Positions 46,002 through 55,037 of a DNA stretch of 64,000 nucleotides are shown here, piece after piece. Location of the stretch: assembly GCF_023073335.1 (NCBI RefSeq), contig NZ_JADPJG010000002.1, positions 773,664 through 837,663 on the forward strand. The letters are read 5' to 3'. Origin of the DNA: Bradyrhizobium sp. 21 (GTDB taxonomy: Bacteria > Pseudomonadota > Alphaproteobacteria > Rhizobiales > Xanthobacteraceae). Made by a program: the position numbers and the translations under genes. Position 1 is the first letter of the stretch, and every line of letters starts with the position of its first letter. The notes beneath the pieces are model-generated. The model made no database searches. It had not been told where the DNA came from and saw only the letters and a program-made list of their open reading frames with translations.

Positions 46002-47645
46002 TCAGAAGTCGAACGTCATGCCGGTCGTGACGGCTTCGGCCTTGTTGCCGGCAACGACGTTGTTGTTGGCGTCGCGCCCGCACACACCGTAGCCGTGTCC
46101 GCTCACACCGAGGCAGTAATGTGCGCCCGGTCCGTTCCGGAGATAGCTGCCCACGAGGTACCAGCTCACAAATGGACTGAAATGGTACTTCACGCCGAGG
46201 GCGTACTGGTCGGCGCTGGAGTTGACGCTGTTCAGCGCGAAGTCCGCGGCACCGGCTGGAGCAGAGACCGGAACACCTGCGACCGGATAGGCATTAAGGA
46301 CGCCCGTGCCCGGCGAGCCGGGCGAGGCGTTGGCGTGCGCCCAGGAGGCGCTGACGTCCCACTTGTCGACCGTCTGGGTCGCGCTCAGGAAGTAGCCATC
46401 GCGCGAACGCTCGTTGAAGGCGGCCAACGTATTCTCGCGGCGCATGATCTCGTAGATTCCGTAGAGCTGGAGGCTGCCGATCATGTCGTTGAACTTGTAG
46501 CCCGCACCGAATTTTGCCGCCCATTCGTTCGCGATGCCGACAGATCCCGGCGGCACGACCAGCACGCCGCCATTGCTAAGAGGCGTCACCGCCTCGTCGC
46601 CCGTTCGGTTGGTCCCTTCGTGGAGTTCGTAGGCGGCAACCGCGGTGAACGGCCCCTGGTTGTAGATCAGCGATGCGCTGTACAGGTTGCCGTATGAGCC
46701 GTCGGTGCAGCCTTCCGGCGCGGATGTGAGCGGGAAGCCCGAACCGCTGCCGCGCGACGAGGTGGCGGGGCAGTTGAAGTCACCGAGCGCGAAGTCGCTG
46801 TTGTCCTTCGCCGTGTTCTGTCCCGGCGAGATCATGACGGTGGCCTGGAAGCCGTTCCACACCGGCGATTCATACCAGATCGCATGCGCGGCGCGCCAAT
46901 CGAATTCGGCGCGAAGATCGCCCCCGGTGTTGCCCATGATCGAGTTGTAGTCGCCGAGCGTGGCCGAGAACGGATCGAATCTCGCCGTGGCCTTCTTGTA
47001 GGGAGTGTCGGCCTTGCCGGCCTTGATCGTGCCCCAGGGGCTTTCCATCCCGAGGAAGCTGTCGCGCGTGCCGAACGCCGCGCGTTCGGTCGGAACCGCT
47101 GCGACCTCGACAAGCGACTCGAACTGCGCGATGGCCGCCCATCCGGGATAGCCATAGGGATCGAGGTTGTGCCGGGCGCGAACGCCAAAATAGGTGAGAT
47201 TGCTGGAGACGCCGAACTTGGTGCCCTGGTCGTAGACGCCGGCGTTGAAGATGTCGCCCGAGAGATCGACATGGCCGTAGAGCGTCACGGTCGTATTGTC
47301 GATGAACGGATTGCTTCCGGGCGCCTTGCTGTAGAGCGGAGCGCCGCCGATGCTGACGACGGTATGCTCGGGTGCAGGTGCGGGCGACGGCGCGACCGCC
47401 GCATGCAGAACGGGGTTGCCCTTGGGTGATACCGGGGCGATGGCGGTCACCGCGGCCTTCGACTCTCCGATGTGATTGACGCGTTCACGAAGCTGCGCGT
47501 TCTCCTTCGCGAGCTTTGCGTTGTTGCGCTCGAGTGCATCGAGACGCGCGACGACGTCGTCGATGGTCGCAGCTCGCAGCGGTTGACTGATTGTGGTTGC
47601 ACAAAGGGCTGCGAAGCCTGTGCCGAGCAGAAAGGCCTTCCTCAT
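46002..47645 (-). CDS. Outer-membrane porin, Bradyrhizobium type
   Basis: The product is 547 residues with a signal peptide (MRKAFLLGTGFAALCATTIS). A coiled-coil stretch with DDVVARLDALERNNAKLAKE, then QLRERVN, precedes a Pro/Ala linker and a beta-barrel beginning TVTLYGHVDLSGDIFNAGVY. Barrel-type strands include RARHNLDPYGYPGWAAIAQF, SFLGMESPWGTIKAGKADTP and GNKAEAVTTGMTFDF, ending in the C-terminal Phe required for outer-membrane insertion. It resembles trimeric general porins, with the loop 3 region near SILGDYNSIMG. Substrate selectivity is unknown. Confidence 0.92.
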   Translation of the reverse strand: MRKAFLLGTGFAALCATTISQPLRAATIDDVVARLDALERNNAKLAKENAQLRERVNHIGESKAAVTAIAPVSPKGNPVLHAAVAPSPAPAPEHTVVSIGGAPLYSKAPGSNPFIDNTTVTLYGHVDLSGDIFNAGVYDQGTKFGVSSNLTYFGVRARHNLDPYGYPGWAAIAQFESLVEVAAVPTERAAFGTRDSFLGMESPWGTIKAGKADTPYKKATARFDPFSATLGDYNSIMGNTGGDLRAEFDWRAAHAIWYESPVWNGFQATVMISPGQNTAKDNSDFALGDFNCPATSSRGSGSGFPLTSAPEGCTDGSYGNLYSASLIYNQGPFTAVAAYELHEGTNRTGDEAVTPLSNGGVLVVPPGSVGIANEWAAKFGAGYKFNDMIGSLQLYGIYEIMRRENTLAAFNERSRDGYFLSATQTVDKWDVSASWAHANASPGSPGTGVLNAYPVAGVPVSAPAGAADFALNSVNSSADQYALGVKYHFSPFVSWYLVGSYLRNGPGAHYCLGVSGHGYGVCGRDANNNVVAGNKAEAVTTGMTFDF

Positions 47646-47702
47646 GTCGTTTCCCCTTCATCGCCGCGGGCTCTCTGATGGGCCCGGGATAAAGAGGAAC
47701 GT

Positions 47703-47721
47703 ATGGTATGCCAGATGCCAT
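47703..47721. promoter_or_regulatory. Near-palindrome upstream of porin gene, candidate GntR-type operator
   Basis: ATGGTATGCCAGATGCCAT lies 58 bases before the porin start codon. Its inner TGGTATGCCA resembles sites of FadR-subfamily GntR regulators, and its outer arms ATGG and CCAT are exact complements. No GntR gene is encoded in the window. Confidence 0.35.
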
Positions 47722-47872
47722 ATACAAATGCATTGGTGTCCAGCCGGTCGCTTTTCGGATGAGTGTGCCCAAAATACAACTATTCCTGATAAAGTGGTGT
47801 GCGCGGCGATCTGCCGCATTGCGGGGCATGCACGGTACGCAGCCAAAAAGCCAATTGCTTTCAGGGCTTGCC

Positions 47873-48340
47873 TCAATTGCCCCAGAGCTTTTCGCCGCGG
47901 CCGAGGCGGCTGGCGATGTCGGTCTGGAACCCCGGCGGTCCGAACGCGAACCACTCGTCCCCGATCTGGTAGACGAGCAGCCGCCTGTTTTCGGCGCAAA
48001 ATCTCGTCAGCCAATCCAGGGCCTTCTTCTTCGGCTGCTCACCGACCGGCACCGCGACATCGACCGACAGGCCCCGCCAGAAGAAATTGGCGGCCAGCAT
48101 GATCATCCTGGATTGGTCCGGCCGCATCCAATCCGGCAGTGGGCTGGAGGCGACCAGCCAGCCGCAGGTGAATTCGCGGCATGGATGCTGCGGGCGCTCA
48201 GGATAGATCGAGCACCGATGCGCGATGCTGAACGGGCACGGTTGGCCTTTGCGCACCTTGTGCCCGCGCACCTCGATTTGAAGCCAGCCATCACAGCAGG
48301 CGGTGCACGTTCCGCAGGTTCTGGTGATGGCGGGTGTCAC
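47873..48340 (-). CDS. YkgJ-like cysteine-cluster protein
   Basis: The product is a 155-residue protein with a C-x2-C-x2-CC cluster at its start (CGTCTACC) and further cysteines in GQPCPFSIAHRCSIYPERP and HPCREFTCGW. This pattern belongs to the zinc/iron-chelating domain family to which YkgJ belongs. The biochemical role is not established. The gene stands alone. Confidence 0.82.
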   Translation of the reverse strand: MTPAITRTCGTCTACCDGWLQIEVRGHKVRKGQPCPFSIAHRCSIYPERPQHPCREFTCGWLVASSPLPDWMRPDQSRMIMLAANFFWRGLSVDVAVPVGEQPKKKALDWLTRFCAENRRLLVYQIGDEWFAFGPPGFQTDIASRLGRGEKLWGN

Positions 48341-48521
48341 TAACGAAGCGGGTGCTCAAGGCGCATGTCGATGACCTATGAACTACCAGTACCGCTTGCA
48401 GACGGAAAGACCCTCAGCATAGGGGGACCTGCTTTGGCGTAAGACTGGCGCCAATCGCAGATTTCAATGCTGCGTTTCCGGCGCGGCGCCAGGTTGGATG
48501 ACGGGGAGGGACATGTCCTGT

Positions 48522-48746
48522 TTAGCGCCCAGGTGGCATGACGACCTTGATAACGCCGGCTTCTTTGTCGCGGAATTTTTGGTACATCTCCGGCGCATCT
48601 TCGAGACTTGCGGGATGAGTCACTACAAAGCTGGGGTCGATTTCACCCTCGATGATCTTTGCGAGCAGCGGTTTGGTATAGGCCTGAACGTGGGTCTGCC
48701 CGGTCTTGATCGTCAGTCCCTTGTTCATGACCGCGCCGAGCGGGAA
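48522..48746 (-). pseudogene. Zinc alcohol dehydrogenase, C-terminal remnant
   Basis: The frame reads [20 protein letters not shown], then [20 protein letters not shown] and a [13 protein letters not shown] end. This is the C-terminus of a zinc-dependent formaldehyde/alcohol dehydrogenase. An in-frame TGA stands just upstream of FPLG, and no catalytic or Rossmann domain precedes it. An ATG within the fragment would give a 68-residue open frame, but that would not be functional. Confidence 0.7.
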
Positions 48747-48780
48747 TCATGCATTCCGGGGATTTCGGGAGACATGTTCC

Positions 48781-49920
48781 TTACTCGTACAGATACCCGA
48801 CCGGCTTGCCCTCGGTGCGCAGGGGACGAACGTCCTTCTGCGTGATGATCTGGCCTGCCAAGCCGTCGATCTCGTCGCGTTGCGTCGGCGTCCAGCCGCG
48901 AAGGTCATTCATGCCCTTGAGAAGACCGAGCCGGAGAACTTGCGTGTTCTCGCCGATTCCGACCAGGCTTGTCGCGTTCTTGCCCGCCGTCACGACGTCG
49001 CCCGCCGCGAGCTCGAAAGTTTCACCGGCCTTGTTCCTGAATTCGGCCGTACCGCGGATGACGCGATAGATCACAACCTCGCCCTTGGCCAAACAGGTGG
49101 CGTCCGCTGCAGCCGATGTGCTCTTCGCCAGGAGCGACTGGCCACGCGGGTCGGTTGCGATGATATGGCCGGTGACGAGATGACCGCTCGGAATTTCGAT
49201 CCCGATATCGCGCACGTAAACCAGCGTGGGCGATTTGATGGGGCTATCGGTGAGCGGCTTGAAGAGCGCATCCAGCGCCAAGGGGTCCTGAAGCCAGAAA
49301 CCGGCATCGACCGGGCGATCGTGAAGAGGGTGGCTCCAGGCCACACGCGGCGTCTCGGCTTCGTTGATCTGATCCGGACCGACAATCGTGGGGTTCGGAA
49401 AGGTCGTTGGATCGGTGATGAAAGCTTCGAGGAATTTGCCGGAATAGCCCATGGAAATCGGATCCGGCACCACCGTCTGCGGCGTCTGCAGGTTCTCTTC
49501 GGTCGACAGGCCCGACCAGGTGTAGAACAGCTGGCGGTGAACGATCGCGCTCTGCAGCATCACCGCGCCGGGGCCGACATTGTAGAAGCGCCCGTCATAG
49601 TCGAAGGTGAACGCGCCCGAGGTGACCAGAACGAGCTGAAAGCCGCCCGGTGGCAGATGAAGATGGAAATCGGTCGGACCGGTGTCCGGCAGGTAGATCG
49701 GAAGGTTTGTCGCGACCTCGTGGAGGAGGAAGGTTTCGTTGTTGGCGTGAAAGCCCTCGTTGGCGCGATTGTAGAGGGCCTGCGGCCGGTACGTCGCCTC
49801 GAACTTCGCATTCCGGTCGCGATCGATCGCCACGAAATCCTGAGCGTTGAGGCGGAGGGGCGCGCCGTCCGGGCGGGTGAGGCCGGTGAATTTGAGATCG
49901 CCGGCGGCATGCACGTTCAT
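48781..49920 (-). CDS. Bicupin-like protein of unknown function
   Basis: The product is 379 residues without signal peptide. Two beta-barrel segments are apparent. The first is around TDFHLHLPPGGFQLVLVTSG with a His-x-His pair and later YNVGPGAVML. The second is around VVIYRVIRGTAEFRNKAGET with FELAAGDVVTAGKNA. This suggests a bicupin, such as a dioxygenase or isomerase of aromatic or sugar compounds, but the metal-site His/Glu residues are only partly visible. The C-terminus runs to VGYLYE. It lies behind the dehydrogenase relic. Confidence 0.6.
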   Translation of the reverse strand: MNVHAAGDLKFTGLTRPDGAPLRLNAQDFVAIDRDRNAKFEATYRPQALYNRANEGFHANNETFLLHEVATNLPIYLPDTGPTDFHLHLPPGGFQLVLVTSGAFTFDYDGRFYNVGPGAVMLQSAIVHRQLFYTWSGLSTEENLQTPQTVVPDPISMGYSGKFLEAFITDPTTFPNPTIVGPDQINEAETPRVAWSHPLHDRPVDAGFWLQDPLALDALFKPLTDSPIKSPTLVYVRDIGIEIPSGHLVTGHIIATDPRGQSLLAKSTSAAADATCLAKGEVVIYRVIRGTAEFRNKAGETFELAAGDVVTAGKNATSLVGIGENTQVLRLGLLKGMNDLRGWTPTQRDEIDGLAGQIITQKDVRPLRTEGKPVGYLYE

Positions 49921-50282
49921 AGCATTCTCCGATCTGGCCGCTCATCCGGGCTTTGCATCCGGTTCTTTGCATCCGGGCTTGGGGCGCACGCACTTGCTGC
50001 TCCAATTCACGGGAGAGCAGGGAATCAGGCCTGATGCCGCCTTGCGAATTTTGGGCCAGTCGGGGTGTCGGGCGGCGTGCGGGCTGTTCGGCTCGACGCC
50101 ACGCGAAGAAAAATCGAGATTGCACCTGAGGTTAGATGACACGCTTCGCCAGCCAGCCTGGCCCTTTTCGCCAAGCCGCGATTCCGGTGACGAGACGTGA
50201 CTTGTCTAATTTGTCGGCATCCTGGCGCGGACGTGCAGCCGCGCCGACCAGAAAATCCCAGTGGCCGGGTGTCTGAAGCCGT
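49921..50282. other. Intergenic stretch, no supported gene
   Basis: A near-tandem repeat of GCATCCGGG-like units occurs at about 49945-49980. A minus-strand frame ends ...TGIAAWRKGPGWLAKRV near 50132, which might be a short remnant, but nothing supports a full gene. Confidence 0.35.
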
Positions 50283-50468
50283 TCACTCGAACGACCGACG
50301 GACGGTGACCTCGGGCTTCCCGGACGGGCTGTCAGCCCACTTTGCCATATCGACGGCGCGCGCGTCGATGAGTTCGCACCACAGGCAGCTGAGCTCCGGG
50401 CGACCTTTGGCCGAGAGCATCGGAATGAGTCCATGGCCGCAGCCGGCGCAACAATTGACCCGATTCAT
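50283..50468 (-). CDS. Small zinc-ribbon-like protein
   Basis: The product is 61 residues from ATG at 50468 with GGAGAGAAG directly upstream. Cysteines form two pairs, VNCCAGCGHG and LSCLWCELIDA, spaced as in a zinc ribbon. The remainder is polar. It lies 64 bases downstream of the carboxylate-amine ligase gene on the same strand and may be part of its operon. The function is unknown. Confidence 0.6.
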   Translation of the reverse strand: MNRVNCCAGCGHGLIPMLSAKGRPELSCLWCELIDARAVDMAKWADSPSGKPEVTVRRSFE

Positions 50469-50532
50469 GCTTCTCTCCGCAGACCTCAAGAATTCAGGAA
50501 CGACATTCTCGCTCCCGAAGCTTGCGCGGGCG

Positions 50533-51759
50533 CTATGACGGCGCAGTGACGCTTGCGGCCGGAGTGCTCGTCCCCGAAATTGTCGCCTGTGCGATCCAGC
50601 GCGAGACGGCTCCGATGTCCTCCGCATTGTCGCGGAAGGCGCGAAGCTGGAATTCAGCCGAGCTGCCACGCTCCACGATGGTCCGGCAGTGCTCGACCTC
50701 GGCGGCGCAGTTCAGCGCGGCCGCGTCCTCGGCGATGTCGTCGATCACGCGGGAGAGCAGCTCCGCGATGGTGACCGGCCCGTCCCTGGAGGCAAAGATG
50801 CAGTCGGTGCCGTAGCGCTGGGCGCGCCATTTGTTCTCCACCGCAATTGCGCGTTCGACCGCGGTGACCTCTTTCGACAGATGAGGCCGCAGGTAGAGAT
50901 AACGGGTCAGGCAGCGGTAGAGCGAGGCAATGGCTACGGCGTCGTCGACGATGGTGCAGGTGTCGGGCGCGCGAAGCTCCAGCGTCGGGTGCTTCATCGA
51001 GGGGCGCATCGCCCACCAGATGTGGCTCTCATCGGGGATCACGCCGGAGCGCTGCAACGCGCCGACATATTCGTCGTAGTCCTGCCTGCCCTCGAACAAT
51101 TCGGGCAGGCCGGTGCGCGGCAGCTCTGAATAGGCGGCGAGCCGGTAGCCTTTCAGTCCGGTCTTGTGCGAATTCCAGAACGGGGAGGAGGTCGACAGGG
51201 CGATCAGCAGCGGCAGATGCGCCAGCATCGCCCGCATCACCGCCATGCGCTTTTCGGGATCGGGCAATTGCACGTGCACATGCATGCCGCACATCATGTT
51301 GCGATGGCCGATGCTGCGCAGATCCTCGATCATCTCCTCGTAGCGTGGCTTGGGGCTCGGCTGCGACATGCGCCAGACTGCGGTCGGATGCGTGCCGCAG
51401 GCCATGATCACGAAGCCGTATTGTGCCGCGACGTTCGCGACTTCGCGGCGCAGGAAGCGAAGCTCTTCGCGCGCGTCGTTGACATCCACGTGAACGTTGG
51501 TGGCGACCTCGAGCTGGGATTGCAGCATCTCCCGCATCGCCTGACCGCCGGTCGACCAGCTCGCCGACTCAAACAGCTCATTGGGAGTCTGGATCGCGAC
51601 CTCCAGACTGCGGCGATCGGCGAGGAAGTATTCCTCCTCGATGCCGAACGAATATTCCGCAGCCTTGCCGCGCCCGCCGGCCGAGCGAATGACGAGGTGC
51701 TGCCTGTCCTCGGAGGAATCGAGCCGCAGCAGTTTCAAAACGTCTGAAGCCAATGTCAT
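50533..51759 (-). CDS. GCS2-family carboxylate-amine ligase (YbdK-like)
   Basis: The product is 408 residues from ATG at 51759; an in-frame GTG at 51768 is possible. The GCS2 fold is indicated by YSFGIEEEYFLADRRSLEVA at the start (Mg-binding Glu residues), QSQLEVATNVHVDVNDAREE, CGMHVHVQLPDPEKRM and MRPSMKHPTLELRAPDTCT. The family includes the weak glutamate-cysteine ligase YbdK and EgtA. It sits 21 bases downstream of a class II amidotransferase gene on the same strand, which parallels egtA/egtC pairing. The true substrates are unknown. Confidence 0.88.
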   Translation of the reverse strand: MTLASDVLKLLRLDSSEDRQHLVIRSAGGRGKAAEYSFGIEEEYFLADRRSLEVAIQTPNELFESASWSTGGQAMREMLQSQLEVATNVHVDVNDAREELRFLRREVANVAAQYGFVIMACGTHPTAVWRMSQPSPKPRYEEMIEDLRSIGHRNMMCGMHVHVQLPDPEKRMAVMRAMLAHLPLLIALSTSSPFWNSHKTGLKGYRLAAYSELPRTGLPELFEGRQDYDEYVGALQRSGVIPDESHIWWAMRPSMKHPTLELRAPDTCTIVDDAVAIASLYRCLTRYLYLRPHLSKEVTAVERAIAVENKWRAQRYGTDCIFASRDGPVTIAELLSRVIDDIAEDAAALNCAAEVEHCRTIVERGSSAEFQLRAFRDNAEDIGAVSRWIAQATISGTSTPAASVTAPS

Positions 51760-51780
51760 CGTGCCCACCCGGCCAAGGCC

Positions 51781-52608
51781 TTACCTGCGGGCGATAATCC
51801 TTCTGACAGGGGCGGGTTCCGCGCTGGACCCACCGGAAATTGCAAGGTCGAACGGAACAATTTTCGCGCTTTCGGACGCGCGCGCGACCAGGGCGTGATT
51901 CGGGGGCACTTCCGTCCAGTCCGTCTCCTTGTCGAACGGCTCGGACACGACGATGACCTGGCCGCCGGCCTCGCGGAAATACAGCGTGTTGGCGGCATCG
52001 TTGACCGCAATGCGAAAGGCATAGAGATCCCGGCCGTTGGCGATGGCGCTGGTGAAGCGTAGCCGCTCACGAAGCTCGCCCTCGTTGACGAGGCCGACGA
52101 GGGCCTGCAGCACGCGCCGGGTTGCTCCAAGCGGATCGGCATCGAGACCCGCGCCCATCATGGCGAGGAACACGGCTTCCGAATCGGTCGTGCCCAGCCG
52201 CGAGGGGTAATAGGCGTCGGGGATCAGCGCCTCGACCTTGCGCCGCAGGCGATTCCAGCTGCCGACGAATCCGTTGTGCATGAACATCCACTGGCCGCAG
52301 GCAAACGGATGACAATTCTGCCGCGTCACGGCCGTGCCCGTGGCGGCGCGCACATGGGCGAAGAACAAATGCGAGCGCAGATGGCGGCAGAGGTAGCGCA
52401 GATTCTCGTCCGACCAGGCGGGGCGTGTTTCACGATAGAGGCCGGGCTCCGGATGCTCGCCGTACCAGCCCAGGCCAAAGCCGTCGCCATTCGACCCCGC
52501 CGTCGACTGGAGCGAGCGGATGCTTTGCGCGATCAGCGAATGCTCGGGCTCGGTGACATAGGGTTCGAACGAAGTGGTCTCGCCCCGGTATGCGATCCAG
52601 CGGCACAT
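51781..52608 (-). CDS. Class II glutamine amidotransferase (YafJ/EgtC-like)
   Basis: The product is 275 residues from ATG at 52608, giving Met-Cys so that Cys2 becomes the N-terminal nucleophile (MCRWIAYRGETTS). Ntn-hydrolase motifs are NGDGFGLGWYGEH, FFAHVRAATGTAVTRQNCHP, WMFMHNGFVG and GTTDSEAVFLAMMG. No synthase domain is fused. Such stand-alone enzymes can hydrolyse gamma-glutamyl amides, as EgtC does. Together with the GCS2 ligase gene this suggests a gamma-glutamyl attach-and-remove pathway. Confidence 0.9.
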   Translation of the reverse strand: MCRWIAYRGETTSFEPYVTEPEHSLIAQSIRSLQSTAGSNGDGFGLGWYGEHPEPGLYRETRPAWSDENLRYLCRHLRSHLFFAHVRAATGTAVTRQNCHPFACGQWMFMHNGFVGSWNRLRRKVEALIPDAYYPSRLGTTDSEAVFLAMMGAGLDADPLGATRRVLQALVGLVNEGELRERLRFTSAIANGRDLYAFRIAVNDAANTLYFREAGGQVIVVSEPFDKETDWTEVPPNHALVARASESAKIVPFDLAISGGSSAEPAPVRRIIARR

Positions 52609-52700
52609 AGGGATCCTGTCAGGAGATGCTTGCTGAAATGTATCAACGAACCTGACAGGACGATGGTTCCCGACAGCGAAGGTCGGGAACCAGGTGGCCA

Positions 52701-53327
52701 CTACACCGGAACCGGAATCAACAGCGCAACCTCGCGATCAGCTGCGTTCTCGCTCGCTGCGAGACCTCGTGCGACGCCGACGCGGTCGGCCTCGGGGCGG
52801 TTCTGGCTCATCTTGCGCTTGCCTTCGAACCGCACGACTGGAATGCGCACGCCGACGATTCCGCGCAGCTGCGCCGCGATGAAATCGGCGGGGGCATCCG
52901 TAACGGCCCACGGCTTGGCCCGCGATCCTTCGTGTCTGTTCGTGAGCCGCGTTACGACGTCGAGCAGGCGCTCGGGCTCCTGGAAAAATTCGACGGGGCC
53001 GTAGGCATGCACCGCGACGTAGTTCCAGGTCGGCACGACCTTTTCGGTCTCCTGCTTGGTCGCGTACCAGGATGGCGTCACATAAGCGTCGGGACCGCTG
53101 AAGATCGCCAGCGCATCTCCGATCGGCGGCAGCTTCCATTGCGGGTTGGCTTTCGCCACATGTCCGTACAGCACGCCATGCTCGCCTTCGCTCTCATCGA
53201 GAAAGAGCGGCAGCGGCGTGGCGACCGGGCCTTCGGTGGTAGCCGTGACCAGACTGGCGAGGCGGGCGCCGCGGATGGTCGCCCGGATGCTCTCGATGTC
53301 GTCTTTGAAGGCGGGAGGGATGTACAT
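52701..53327 (-). CDS. FMN-binding negative transcriptional regulator, PaiB family
   Basis: The product is 208 residues. The PaiB pattern is clear: MYIPPAFKDDIESIRATIRG, ATPLPLFLDESEGEHGVLYG, HVAKANPQW and VPTWNYVAVHAYGPVEFF, with the tail GKRKMSQNRPEADRVGVARG. It has an FMN-binding split-barrel fold. The regulatory role is inherited from Bacillus PaiB and may not hold here; an FMN-dependent enzyme role is equally possible. It lies 74 bases downstream of the MocR regulator on the same strand. Confidence 0.9.
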   Translation of the reverse strand: MYIPPAFKDDIESIRATIRGARLASLVTATTEGPVATPLPLFLDESEGEHGVLYGHVAKANPQWKLPPIGDALAIFSGPDAYVTPSWYATKQETEKVVPTWNYVAVHAYGPVEFFQEPERLLDVVTRLTNRHEGSRAKPWAVTDAPADFIAAQLRGIVGVRIPVVRFEGKRKMSQNRPEADRVGVARGLAASENAADREVALLIPVPV

Positions 53328-53401
53328 GGTCTATCTCCGGTGTCGGTCTGGAGATAGCCGGAATCTGGCCTGCAAGAAACTGCCAGTTAGCGTCTATTTG
53401 A

Positions 53402-54868
53402 TCAGTCCAGTTCGGCGACGGCCTGTGCGAGAAGCCTGCAGCCGCGCTCGATCTGTGCGACCTCCAGTGCCGAATAGCCCATGACGAGGCCGACCGTCTT
53501 CCGCGGTCGACGAGGTCCGACGAACAGTGCCGAGACGGAATAGATGCCGACGCCCTTTGCATGGGCCGCCTTGATCAACGCGTCCTCACGCTTCTGCGGC
53601 AGCTCATCGAACCACGCCACGACATGCAGGCCTGCGGCCGTGCCTTCGATCCGGACGCGATCCCCGAACCGGCGGCGAAGCGCGTCGAGCAGCGCCTGCT
53701 GGCGTTCGGCGTTGCGCCGACGCACGCGCCTGATGTGGCCGTCATAGGCGCCGCTTTCGAGCATCGACGCGAGAGCGTGCTGTTCGATCAGCGGCGTGTG
53801 CCGGTCCATGATCTGCTTGGCGGCGGCGAACACGGATCGCAGGGCGGCGGGCACCACCAGATAACCGATACGCAAGGTTGGGGAGAGCGTCTTGGAGACG
53901 GTGCCGAGATAGATCACGTTGCCGCCGCCATCCAGCGCGTGCAGCGGCGGGATCGGCCTGGTGTTATAGCGATACTCGCTGTCGTAATCGTCCTCGATCA
54001 CAAAGGCGTCGTTTGCCCTGGCCCAGGCCAGCAATTGGTGCCGGCGTCCGATCGGCATGACGCCGCCCAGCGGATATTGGTGCGACGGCGTGACATAGGC
54101 GAGGCGGGCTTCGACGCCATCCAGCCGCGCTGTCTCCAGTCCATCCGCGTCAACGGGAATCGGGATCGTCTCGGCGCCCGTCGCCGCAAAAGTATGCCGC
54201 GCCATCTGATAGCCTGGATCCTCCATCACGAAGCGGTCGCGGGCGTCGAGCAGCAGGCGCGCGCAGATGTCGAGGCCCTGCTGCGAGCCGTTCACGACGA
54301 CGATCTGATCGACCTCACAGCGGACGCTGCGCGATCGCCAGAGATAGCCCTGAAGCGCGGTCCGCAGCCGCAGAGCGCCGCAGGGATCGTCATAAGCCAG
54401 CCGCTCGGGCTTACGGGCCATCGCAGCAGTCACGGCCTTTTTCCATGCCCGCACCGGGAAATCCGACGGCGCGAGCTCGCCGTAGCGGAAGTTCGCGACG
54501 AGGCCGCGCGGCGGCTCGGTCCAACGCGGCGGGTCTTGAAGCAACCGTTCCCCGAAGTCCGACAGCCGCACCTTCCGCGCCGATGGCCGCGACACTACGC
54601 GCTTGCGTCCCCGTTCGACGACGGCGCGAGCCACACGCGGCCGCGCGCCCCGGTGTGTCTCGATGAAGCCTTCGGCGGTGAGCTGTTCGTAGGCCACGGT
54701 GACGGTCGAGCGCGCCACGCCCATCTCACCGGCCAGCGCGCGCGAGGACGGCAGCAAGCCGTCGATCCCGTACACCCGCGTCATGATCTGATCCCGCAGG
54801 GCTTCGTAAATCTGGCGCGCACCCATGCGGTCGGCACGGGGAGCGGGTTTGCTCTTCATCTGGATCAT
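53402..54868 (-). CDS. MocR/PdxR-type PLP-dependent transcriptional regulator
   Basis: The product is 488 residues from ATG at 54868 (54874 or 54859 also possible). An N-terminal GntR winged helix (LPSSRALAGEMGVARSTVTV, then AYEQLTAEGFIETHRGARP) joins an aminotransferase fold I domain. The PLP domain has VNGSQQGLDICARLLLD, VTPSHQYPLGG, the cofactor Asp in FVIEDDYDSEYRYN, and the Schiff-base Lys in YLGTVSKTLSPTLRIGY. MocR proteins often control vitamin B6 or amine genes. The neighbouring paiB gene is the obvious candidate target. Confidence 0.92.
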   Translation of the reverse strand: MIQMKSKPAPRADRMGARQIYEALRDQIMTRVYGIDGLLPSSRALAGEMGVARSTVTVAYEQLTAEGFIETHRGARPRVARAVVERGRKRVVSRPSARKVRLSDFGERLLQDPPRWTEPPRGLVANFRYGELAPSDFPVRAWKKAVTAAMARKPERLAYDDPCGALRLRTALQGYLWRSRSVRCEVDQIVVVNGSQQGLDICARLLLDARDRFVMEDPGYQMARHTFAATGAETIPIPVDADGLETARLDGVEARLAYVTPSHQYPLGGVMPIGRRHQLLAWARANDAFVIEDDYDSEYRYNTRPIPPLHALDGGGNVIYLGTVSKTLSPTLRIGYLVVPAALRSVFAAAKQIMDRHTPLIEQHALASMLESGAYDGHIRRVRRRNAERQQALLDALRRRFGDRVRIEGTAAGLHVVAWFDELPQKREDALIKAAHAKGVGIYSVSALFVGPRRPRKTVGLVMGYSALEVAQIERGCRLLAQAVAELD

Positions 54869-55037
54869 CCACATTCCAACGTGGCATTCGCCCGAGCGGA
54901 CGACGTCGGAATGTGGTTCTAATCCCGTTCGCCGAGAGTTTCGAGTAAGCCTTGCCGTAGGGATGAAAATGCTTTGCGGCCCTGGTCGCACAGCGCCCTG
55001 AGGCCGGGGCACCGTCTCGCATCATGAGTCTCCACTT

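Noticed and set aside
49945..49985. Near-tandem GCATCCGGG units as a possible CRISPR or operator array
   Set aside because: Only about three imperfect units with no regular spacers; too short for any array.
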